DNA of 58,260 nt, taken from a bacterium (GTDB taxonomy: Bacteria > Zhuqueibacterota > QNDG01 > JAGLOF01). The translations under genes and the position numbers were made by a program. Where the stretch lies: assembly GCA_023139105.1 (NCBI GenBank), contig JAGLOF010000123.1, positions 1 through 58,260 on the forward strand, in the 5' to 3' direction. Shown here piece by piece: positions 34,876 to 43,276 of the stretch (position 1 is its first letter; every line of letters starts with the position of its first letter). The notes beneath the pieces were generated by a model. The model was not told the origin of the DNA, did no database searches, and saw nothing but the letters and a program-made list of their open reading frames with translations.

Positions 34876-36768
34876 TTACAATGTATTTTTAATAAAAGCC
34901 ATTAGTTCTTTACGTTCCATCTGTTTACTACAAACCTGGATATCCTTCAAATCAATCGGAATAACAATATCATGAGTCGCAAAACCGGTTAAAATAATAA
35001 TTGGTGTGTTAATGTTTTTTTTCCGTATCTTTGTTGCCAGCTGAATACCATTAATTCCTGTCATTTCATAATCAAAAATCAGCAGATTAAACCGATTGGA
35101 CTGCTTCTCCAAAACTTCAAGTGCTGCCTCTCCACTGTTCCGTATTTCCACCTGATATCCAGCCCTGCTCAACATATCCAAACCCATCTGACGGCTCTCC
35201 TCTTCATCATCTACAAAGAGAATATTCCCGGTTCCATCAGATAAATTATTAAACACATCAATATGATTTGTCTCATCATATGTCTTGGCCAGCGGAAGCA
35301 ATACGGTAAAGCTACTCCCATTCTGAATTTCACTTTTTAAGGATACACCACCACCATGACGTTTCACAATACCGTAAACAACAGACAAACCCAGTCCGGT
35401 GCTGCCTTCACCTTTGGTTGTAAAAAACGGATCATAAATCTTTTGTTGGTCATTTTCAGAAATGCCGCAACCCGTATCTTTTACAATAATACATATATAA
35501 TCACCGGCATTAAGATCTGGAAAATCTCCGTTTCTATTCAGATCCAGGTGTATTTGATCCAGATTGATTGATAAGATACCGCCATCTGACATAGACTCTT
35601 TAGCGTTAACACAAAGATTCATTATAAGTTGATGCATTTGTGATGGGTCAGCATATACAAGGCCTATATCCCGATTAATGTTCTCTTCAACCCTGATATT
35701 CACCGGAACTACTGCATGTAGTAAGGCCACAACTTCTTTAACAACCAGTGACACATTTACAGTTGCCACATCCTGTTCATCCTTTCTACTGTAAATCAAT
35801 ATCTGTTGAACAAGTTGTTTAGCTCTGTAAATACCACGCTCCACATGTTGTAAATCTTTCCAGATCTGCCCCTCAAGTTCAACTGATTCCATAGCCATAT
35901 CCAGATAAACAGCAACAGGCATTAAGATATTGTTAAAATCATGGGCAATACCACCTGCCAGACGTCCAATAGCTTCCAGGCGTTGTGACATTTGCATTCG
36001 TTTAGCCATCTGTTCCTGTTCCCGCTCTGCAATAATTCTGGAAGTAATATTCCGTACAATCAAGAGCCAGGACTGCTGATGATTATATTCTACTTCATTT
36101 GCAGTTATTTCAACATGTATAGCTTTACCACTTTTTGTAATATGTAAATCCCTCAGCGGCTGGCTAAATCCGGTCTCTAATTCCGTCAACCATGCACAAT
36201 CCTCTTCATCCTGACCTCGTAAAATGCAAAACTTCTGATTTATAACCTCATTGTATTGATATTCATAACGTTGACAAGTAACTGCATTACAATCCAAAAC
36301 ATGGTGGCTCTGCTTATCAACAATAATAACCGGATCATCAATCTGATTAAAAAGAGTTCTGTACTTCTGCTCACTTTCAATCAGTTTTCTATCTATTTCA
36401 TATTTATATAGAGCAATTTCAATAGTTGTAAACAATTCTTTATCAGTAAAAGGTTTGGTAATAAAACCATAAGGAGCAACCTTTTTTGCCCTCTCAATAA
36501 TTGTATCCTGATCATGTGCCGTCAAAAAAATAACAGGAATATTGAGATTCTCATTCACTTGTCTGGCAGCGGTAATTCCATCCATTTTGCCTGCCAACGA
36601 GACATCCATTAAAATCAGATCAGGCATTGCCTCTTTTGCACGTTCAAGAATATGCTCACCCTTTTGAATAAAGGGGATAGTTTCATACCCTCTGCTTTTC
36701 AGTGTTCTTGCAATTACATTAGCAACAACATATTCATCTTCAACAATCATTATACGCTTGGACCGCAT
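34876..36768 (-). CDS. Hybrid histidine kinase: receiver-PAS-HisKA-ATPase-receiver
   Basis: 630 residues. N-terminal receiver at about 5-120 (MIVEDEYVVANV, LILMDVSL, ITKPF), PAS at about 135-250, HisKA with GIAHDFNNIL (about 275), and an ATPase domain with NLCVNAKESM, DTGCGI and GSTGLGLSV. A C-terminal receiver (about 510-630) has VDDEEES and phosphoacceptor Asp in LLIFDYEMT. In that last receiver the usual KP lysine region reads CSKQ, so the proline is missing. It probably senses a small molecule or redox signal in the cytoplasm and feeds the adjacent NtrC-type regulator. AAAAAGGTTGCC precedes the ATG. Confidence 0.93.
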   Translation of the reverse strand: MRSKRIMIVEDEYVVANVIARTLKSRGYETIPFIQKGEHILERAKEAMPDLILMDVSLAGKMDGITAARQVNENLNIPVIFLTAHDQDTIIERAKKVAPYGFITKPFTDKELFTTIEIALYKYEIDRKLIESEQKYRTLFNQIDDPVIIVDKQSHHVLDCNAVTCQRYEYQYNEVINQKFCILRGQDEEDCAWLTELETGFSQPLRDLHITKSGKAIHVEITANEVEYNHQQSWLLIVRNITSRIIAEREQEQMAKRMQMSQRLEAIGRLAGGIAHDFNNILMPVAVYLDMAMESVELEGQIWKDLQHVERGIYRAKQLVQQILIYSRKDEQDVATVNVSLVVKEVVALLHAVVPVNIRVEENINRDIGLVYADPSQMHQLIMNLCVNAKESMSDGGILSINLDQIHLDLNRNGDFPDLNAGDYICIIVKDTGCGISENDQQKIYDPFFTTKGEGSTGLGLSVVYGIVKRHGGGVSLKSEIQNGSSFTVLLPLAKTYDETNHIDVFNNLSDGTGNILFVDDEEESRQMGLDMLSRAGYQVEIRNSGEAALEVLEKQSNRFNLLIFDYEMTGINGIQLATKIRKKNINTPIIILTGFATHDIVIPIDLKDIQVCSKQMERKELMAFIKNTL

Positions 36769-36835
36769 TTGGCAACCTTTTTAATTTATTATTAAATCAA
36801 GATTATTCAATCATCATTTTGTCTGTACAATTCAA

Positions 36836-39800
36836 TCAACGTGGATTGGGAAATGCTATTTTAACTTTCAATCCATTGCTGCCATCTATTGTAATTTCCC
36901 CTTCCAATTGCATAGTCAGAATATGAATTAATTCAAATCCAAGAGTATCTGCATTTTCAAGTGCAGGAAGTGCCGGGCATCCTATACCGTCATCTTCAAC
37001 TATCAAAACCAACTTTTCACCTTTTACCTGTGAAATAATTTTAATATTACCACCTTTATCAGGGAAGGCATGCTTGACGGCATTACTTACCAACTCATTC
37101 AATATAAGACCAATAGGTACAGCACGGTCAATACTAACATTTAATACTTCAGCTTCATTGAGAATAAAAATATCCGAACGACCGTAACTGATAGTTAAAT
37201 TTTTTACTAATTCATGAATGTAGTCATGCAGACTGATAAATGCCAGATTATCAGATTTATAAAGTTGTGAATGTACAAGGGCCATGGAGAGTATTCTTCC
37301 TGAAAGGTCATCCGCCTGTTTATGAAATTGTTCATTATCAGTATGCATTTTCTGTAGATTAATCAGACTACGCATCACCTGTAGATTATTTTTAACCCTG
37401 TGATGAATCTCCTGAATCATAACATGTTTCTCTTGCAGATTTTCCTGTAAAGTTTTTTCTACTTTTTTACGGTCAGTGATATCCCTGATAAAGACAATAA
37501 AAACTATATCACCATGAGGGAAATAAGATGCACTGACTTCCACATCAAAAATACTTCCATCTTTACGCCTGTGCTGTGACTCAAACAAGTCAGAACCCTT
37601 ATTGATTATTTCTTCAATATGTACTTGTACTTCTTCGGCATTCTCTACAACCTCAAGCTGAACAATGGCCTTTCCCAGCAATTCATCAACTGTATATCCT
37701 GACATTGCAGCATATGCTGAATTAACATCCAGTATTCTACCTTTCTTATCAATTAACCAAAATCCTTCCTGTGTTGTATGAAGTATGTTGCTGTATTGAG
37801 CCTCACTTGAATGTAGTTCATCCTCTGTTTTGTGATGCTCAATGGCTTCACTCAATGACCGGGCAATATTATCAATCAATTCACGCTCTTCTGAAAGAAA
37901 CGGACCTTCATCCATGTCCGGACGCTCTTCCAGATAAAAAACCTCAATAAAACCTGCATATTGCCCATAAAGTAAAATATCTGCCTTCTGCTTCCACTCT
38001 GTATCTGTGAAAGGTCTTGAGACATATTTTTCATTACCATAGCATACTCTGGCAGCCGTAATTTCTGGATATTGCCAGCCCGTTGGAATTAACCTTACTG
38101 TATCTTCAAAAATCTGCTCAAGCGTATGCCGGGTATAAATAGACTCTGTGATTCCGTAAAGTGAACGAATCTCTTTAATCCGCTTCTTCTTTTCATACAG
38201 AGCCTGATTCATCTTTTCTTCAGTCTTTCTGATATCGGTAATATCAACTAATGAAACTATGGCAATTTTATTATCTGCAATTTCTGGAATAACAGCACTC
38301 ATTAAAAGGTTCTTAATTTCTCCGGATTTTGTTAATAATTCAATTGGAAAATTTAAAATAGAACCATCTTTGATAAGCCGGGTTACGGCTGCTCTACGTA
38401 CTTCCGAATCAATACCCAGGCTCTTTTCATAAATATTTTCATTCAATATTTCACTGCGTGAGTATTCAGTCAACGCCTCAAAGCTCTTGTTTACATCAAG
38501 CCGTACTTTAGTCTCAACATGAAAAATCACCATTGCTGTGGGATGCTCATAAAAGGCCTTTGAAAATTTTTCTTCACTATCCTTTAACGTTTTCTCCCAC
38601 AATTTTCTCTGCGTGATATCTTCACGAGTAATAACAATATTCAAAACTTCACCCGAAGCAGATTTAAGTGGGAATATTCTGGTACTGAGCCAACGGATTC
38701 GCCCTTTACTTTTGGTTTCAGTTGCTCCTGTTGGATTAAACTCAAATTCCGGGACCGTAACAACCTCACCGGAATAAGCTCGCTTAACATAAGTCATAAG
38801 ACCGGTATCTTCAACTTCCTTACTTTTAAGGACATTGAATTTATTTACCGTGGTTTGTGCAGGGAAACCCCATAATTTTTCATAAGCACTATTTACATTA
38901 ATCTGCAAACCATCTACATCATATATCTCTACAACATAGGGTATTTGCTGCATCAACAGTTGAAAACGTTCCTCAGCCTGCTTCTGCAGAGTCACATCAA
39001 CCTGTGTTCCCCATATCTGTTTAAGGCTACTGTTTTCAATGATGCCAAATGAATTATTTAATATATACTTCACATTGCCTTGAGAATCAATCTCCTCTGT
39101 CAGTTCATTCTCCAGTCGATAGCCTGATTTGATAAATTTCCTGAATATTTCCAGGTTAGCCGGATTATCCTTATCACCATAAAAGCTGGCCATGTTCATA
39201 CCTACAACTTGTTCTCTATTCTCAAAGCCATACATTTCAATAAACTGATCATTGCATTCAGCAACAATAAAATGATCATATAAATAATCAATCTGTTTAA
39301 CTATTGACATCTGTAGTGCCATAGGGTTATCACATTCAAGACGATATACACCATCAGAAACATGAGAAATGAAGTGACGATACCTCTGTTCACTCTCTTT
39401 TAATTCTATCTCTGATCGTTTCCTCTCTATATTATTGCGCTGCACGCCCCAAATTCTATGCAACTTTTTGTCACGTACTTCTCCATGAAAACTCTCCATG
39501 AGATATACAGGATTGCCGTCTTTATCTGCATCCAGTGTTTCAATATTAACAACTTGGTATTTTTCATCTTGTAAAATCAAGATCACTCTTTCACCATATT
39601 GTGGAGCAAAATCTGTCGCCCGTCTGCCTATCATCTCTTCCGGTTCTATACCATACATATGTGCTAGAGCATGATTTACTTCTACAATAACAGCAGATTT
39701 ATTAATAGAAGTTACTAGTTTTTTTTCGGATTGATCAATAGAGAGAGGAGGTATAATATCAATGCAATATATCCCTTCGCTGCTGTGAGTAATAAAATTT

Positions 39801-41005
39801 TTATATCTTTGTTCACTCTCTTTCAACGCTTCCTCAGTCTGAATACGATCTGTGATATCTCTGGCTGTACCTATAATGGCAATGGGTATCCCTTTTTGAT
39901 CATACATGACTTTACGGGTATCACTTATCCACCGGTATCCTAAGGTTTTGTGTTTAAACCGGTATTCGATTGTTGGAGAAATTTCCGATTCAACTGACTT
40001 TGAAAAGAGTTTATCCAGGTGATTCTGTAACTCTGCTTTATCATCGGGATGAAGGGATGAGGCGGTTCCTTTTAATCCTCTTGTAATCATCTCTTCCGGG
40101 GTGTAACCATAAACATCAATAGCGGATGGGCTTAAATAATCATAAGTGCCGGTGATCAGGTTAAGATGATATACCGTATCCAAAGAATTTTCAAGAACAG
40201 TGCGGAACTTATGTTCGCTGACCTTCACGGTTTCACGCATTTGATACTCTTCTGTAACATCTCTGAATACCAGAACCACACCGCTGACCTCTCCATTTGT
40301 ATCACGGATTGGGGCTGCGCTGTCTGCAATTTGAATTTCTCTGCCATCTTTTGTAATTAATACAGTATGATTGGCCAAACCCACTGTAATGCCGTCTTTT
40401 AGTACTTTAATCAAAGGGTTTACTATACGTTTGCCTGTTTTGATATTCTTAATTTTGAAAACTTTGGTCAATGGCCTGCCAACTGACATATCCTGTTTCC
40501 AACCTGTCAGCTTTTCAGCTACAGGATTCATTGAAATGATCAACCCCTCAATATCAGTTGAGATAACAGCATCGCCAATGGAATTAAGTGTAGCATCAAG
40601 CCAGGCTTCACGCTGCTTCAATTGTTTCTCTGCCCCGTGTTTATATAGTGCCATCTCTATAACGGCCTTTAGAACAACCGGCTGAACCGGTTTATAAATA
40701 AAACCGTAGGGTTCTGCCTGCTTTGCCCTCTCAACAGTTTCTATATCAGCATTGGCAGTCATATAAACCACGGGGACATCATATAAAGCATGGGCTTGCC
40801 CTGCAGTCTCTATTCCATTCATATCGCCTTTAAGCTTTATATCCATCAACACAAGATCAGGTTTAAGCTTGTCTATTTGCTGCAAGGCAAGTTCACCTGA
40901 AGAAGCAATTGCGGAAACAACATATCCGGAGTTTATCAGAATACGCTTAATGTCATGAGCAATAATCAGTTCATCTTCAACAATCATAATCTTTGGTTGA
41001 GACAT
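36836..41005 (-). CDS. Giant receiver-multiPAS-GAF-HisKA_2 sensor kinase
   Basis: 1,389 residues without membrane segments. An N-terminal receiver (IMIVEDELIIAHDIKRIL, LVLMDIKL, IYKPVQP) is followed by about six PAS domains, a GAF-like domain (about 965-1090, RLIPTGWQYPEITAARV), another PAS (TTQEGFWLIDKKGRIL), the HisKA_2 dimerisation box ([12 protein letters not shown]) and an ATPase domain (NELVSNAVKHAF, EDDGIG). The ATPase domain lacks the usual LGLQL (LGFELIHI here). The receiver and first PAS are very similar to those in two other proteins of this cluster (43273-46089 and 51237-54689), pointing to duplication. The ribosome binding site AGGAGTTAATAG is also shared with the 938-residue paralog. 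HisKA_2 kinases often phosphorylate separate receivers; the N-terminal receiver may be its own regulator. Confidence 0.9.
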   Translation of the reverse strand: MSQPKIMIVEDELIIAHDIKRILINSGYVVSAIASSGELALQQIDKLKPDLVLMDIKLKGDMNGIETAGQAHALYDVPVVYMTANADIETVERAKQAEPYGFIYKPVQPVVLKAVIEMALYKHGAEKQLKQREAWLDATLNSIGDAVISTDIEGLIISMNPVAEKLTGWKQDMSVGRPLTKVFKIKNIKTGKRIVNPLIKVLKDGITVGLANHTVLITKDGREIQIADSAAPIRDTNGEVSGVVLVFRDVTEEYQMRETVKVSEHKFRTVLENSLDTVYHLNLITGTYDYLSPSAIDVYGYTPEEMITRGLKGTASSLHPDDKAELQNHLDKLFSKSVESEISPTIEYRFKHKTLGYRWISDTRKVMYDQKGIPIAIIGTARDITDRIQTEEALKESEQRYKNFITHSSEGIYCIDIIPPLSIDQSEKKLVTSINKSAVIVEVNHALAHMYGIEPEEMIGRRATDFAPQYGERVILILQDEKYQVVNIETLDADKDGNPVYLMESFHGEVRDKKLHRIWGVQRNNIERKRSEIELKESEQRYRHFISHVSDGVYRLECDNPMALQMSIVKQIDYLYDHFIVAECNDQFIEMYGFENREQVVGMNMASFYGDKDNPANLEIFRKFIKSGYRLENELTEEIDSQGNVKYILNNSFGIIENSSLKQIWGTQVDVTLQKQAEERFQLLMQQIPYVVEIYDVDGLQINVNSAYEKLWGFPAQTTVNKFNVLKSKEVEDTGLMTYVKRAYSGEVVTVPEFEFNPTGATETKSKGRIRWLSTRIFPLKSASGEVLNIVITREDITQRKLWEKTLKDSEEKFSKAFYEHPTAMVIFHVETKVRLDVNKSFEALTEYSRSEILNENIYEKSLGIDSEVRRAAVTRLIKDGSILNFPIELLTKSGEIKNLLMSAVIPEIADNKIAIVSLVDITDIRKTEEKMNQALYEKKKRIKEIRSLYGITESIYTRHTLEQIFEDTVRLIPTGWQYPEITAARVCYGNEKYVSRPFTDTEWKQKADILLYGQYAGFIEVFYLEERPDMDEGPFLSEERELIDNIARSLSEAIEHHKTEDELHSSEAQYSNILHTTQEGFWLIDKKGRILDVNSAYAAMSGYTVDELLGKAIVQLEVVENAEEVQVHIEEIINKGSDLFESQHRRKDGSIFDVEVSASYFPHGDIVFIVFIRDITDRKKVEKTLQENLQEKHVMIQEIHHRVKNNLQVMRSLINLQKMHTDNEQFHKQADDLSGRILSMALVHSQLYKSDNLAFISLHDYIHELVKNLTISYGRSDIFILNEAEVLNVSIDRAVPIGLILNELVSNAVKHAFPDKGGNIKIISQVKGEKLVLIVEDDGIGCPALPALENADTLGFELIHILTMQLEGEITIDGSNGLKVKIAFPNPR

Positions 41006-41041
41006 CTATTAACTCCTGTTGGCAATAATCTAAAATTACCT

Positions 41042-43276
41042 TTACCTGAACCTGATGGTAAATTTCGTCCCACCTTTTCTGTTCAACTCAATGTTGCCCT
41101 GGATCTGTTCTGTCAGAATATGGATCAACTGCAATCCAAGGGTTTCCTTCTTTTGAATATCAAGATCTTTAGGTAATCCAACGCCATTGTCCTTTACAAT
41201 AAGTACAATCTCATTCTTTTGATCAGAATAAAGGTCAATCTCAATCTTACCCTTTCCTGTAAACGATGCCGGAAAAGCATGTTTCAGGGTATTCGATATC
41301 AGCTCATTGATGATCAGCCCACATGGGACAGCATTATCCAGGCCGATGAAAACATCTTTGACCTTTACCTTTAACTCAATCCTGCCCTGATCAATTGCAT
41401 ATGCCCGGTAAAGATCATGGCTTAGTTTTTTGATATAGCTTGAAAAATCAACAGCTGCAAAATTCTCTGATCGATACAGCTCTTCATGAACCAAAGCCAT
41501 AGAACGGACGCGATTGCGGCTTTCTTCAAATTTCTTCAGAGCATCCCCGTCTTTGATTTCATCGGCCTGTAGCCCCAACAGACTGATGATGACTTGCAGG
41601 TTATTCTTGACCCGATGGTGAATCTCCTTGAGCAGTAATCCTTTTTCTTTCAGGTCACTCTGAATCTGTTCTTCCGCCAGTTTGTGTTCCGTAATGTCAT
41701 GAAAAATTTCGAACTTCGAAATACTGCCATCGGCGTTTTTAAGCGGTGAATCGAACAGATCGTAGTACCGGTTATTCTTGTCGAAATACCATTCCCATTG
41801 TACTGACTTGCCAATGGAAACCTCGCCATTCTTGCACCATGGACAAACTTCCGTCCGGTCGTGGAAGTATTCGTAGCACTTACGTCCATCAATAGGGCCA
41901 AACTCCCGCTCGATAACGGAATTGATATACTCAATGTTATACTGTTGACTAACGATATAGAGCCCATCGGGAATGGCATTGAGAATACTCATTTTATGCG
42001 TGTACTCAAGTTGTTGTGCCTCTTCCGCCCGCTTGCGCTGGACAATTTCTTTAGACAGATCTTTGTTCGTTTCCTCCATATCATAAACCATGTTCATCAT
42101 GGCATCTCGCTGATTTTCTGCTTCAACAATCTTTTCTGATAGTGCGTCTGTCCTTTCAACGATAATATTATCAAGTTCCGTATCGTGCTTCTGAAGTCGC
42201 TCGGCCATTTCATCAAATGATTTTGACAGTTCTCCCAGCTCATCTTTGGCTTCTGAACGAAGACGGAAACTCAAGTCACCTCCTGCCAATTTTCTTGCGC
42301 CTTCATGTAATTTTAAAACAGGTTTAATGAGTAAGCGTGTAAAAGGAATAAAGATGAAAAATGAGAAAACAAGAACACTAACAAAAATTAAATATAGCCA
42401 ACCGGTAAGCACCTTAATTTGCCTATTGGCTTCTTTTACATCTAACTCTGCCAATAAACACCAGCTTACATCCTGTATAAAATGATGATGCCCAAAAACT
42501 TTAACCCCACTATAATCCAAATATTCACAGGGAACTTCTTCCGGGGCTTCCGGATTACCTTTTTCTAAATGTTCTGACCTGCAGAAAATGTATTGTTCTG
42601 AATTAATTTTCTGTTTCAAAATCTCGGCATCGCCAAATCTGGAAGGGGATATCATAAAGCCGTGCTGATTCACCAAATAAATTTTCCCGGTTTCCCCAAG
42701 GCCGGTGGTGTCCGCTGTGATTTTGAATAATTCCTTTTCTGCATCAAAATTAAAAATTATTACCCCGGCAAATTGTTCTTTCACCAAAATAGGCGTGGCC
42801 ACGCTCAGAACCATATTTCCGGTAAAGTCGGAAACATGGAGATCCCGGATATAAACGGCTTCTTTTCCTTTTAAAAATATAGTACTCTTACTCATATCCC
42901 GCCCCACATCTTTGTGAGATGAAACGACAATAATGCCGTTTCGATTGAGCAAGCATATTCTGGAAATCTTTTCATGTGATTCTATGGCAGCAGTAATTCT
43001 TCGTTTGACATGCACCATGTTTGGATCAAAATTATCAGAATGATTAACTGCATTTATAAACAGATGTCCTGTTGCCATCATTCCCGTTAGGTTCTTATAA
43101 TTTGCCAGGACTGTTTTAATATGATGCGCTCTTGACTGTACAGCGGTTTCTAAATGGTTGGCAACATCCTCTTTGGACATTTTTTCCGAAACAAACCTGA
43201 TACTCAAAATGCTAACTGCTGCAGTAATTAACATCAGTAGAGACAAAATCATGAAGATTTTTTTCCGGATATTCAT
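41042..43276 (-). CDS. Membrane dCACHE-HAMP-PAS-HisKA_2 sensor kinase
   Basis: 744 residues from the ATG at 43276, which overlaps the stop of the upstream multi-PAS gene as ATGA with GGGAGG before it. An N-terminal helix (IFMILSLLMLITAAVSI), a periplasmic dCACHE-type ligand domain to about residue 295 and a second helix (LYLIFVSVLVFSFFIFIPF) are followed by HAMP, a coiled coil, and a PAS domain with a cysteine set (RKCYEYF, VCPWCKN). Then come HisKA_2 ([13 protein letters not shown]) and an ATPase domain (NELISNTLKHAF, DNGVGLP, LGLQLIHILTEQ). All kinase boxes look intact. The tight coupling suggests that the upstream kinase-less protein and this kinase form one signalling unit. Confidence 0.92.
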   Translation of the reverse strand: MNIRKKIFMILSLLMLITAAVSILSIRFVSEKMSKEDVANHLETAVQSRAHHIKTVLANYKNLTGMMATGHLFINAVNHSDNFDPNMVHVKRRITAAIESHEKISRICLLNRNGIIVVSSHKDVGRDMSKSTIFLKGKEAVYIRDLHVSDFTGNMVLSVATPILVKEQFAGVIIFNFDAEKELFKITADTTGLGETGKIYLVNQHGFMISPSRFGDAEILKQKINSEQYIFCRSEHLEKGNPEAPEEVPCEYLDYSGVKVFGHHHFIQDVSWCLLAELDVKEANRQIKVLTGWLYLIFVSVLVFSFFIFIPFTRLLIKPVLKLHEGARKLAGGDLSFRLRSEAKDELGELSKSFDEMAERLQKHDTELDNIIVERTDALSEKIVEAENQRDAMMNMVYDMEETNKDLSKEIVQRKRAEEAQQLEYTHKMSILNAIPDGLYIVSQQYNIEYINSVIEREFGPIDGRKCYEYFHDRTEVCPWCKNGEVSIGKSVQWEWYFDKNNRYYDLFDSPLKNADGSISKFEIFHDITEHKLAEEQIQSDLKEKGLLLKEIHHRVKNNLQVIISLLGLQADEIKDGDALKKFEESRNRVRSMALVHEELYRSENFAAVDFSSYIKKLSHDLYRAYAIDQGRIELKVKVKDVFIGLDNAVPCGLIINELISNTLKHAFPASFTGKGKIEIDLYSDQKNEIVLIVKDNGVGLPKDLDIQKKETLGLQLIHILTEQIQGNIELNRKGGTKFTIRFR

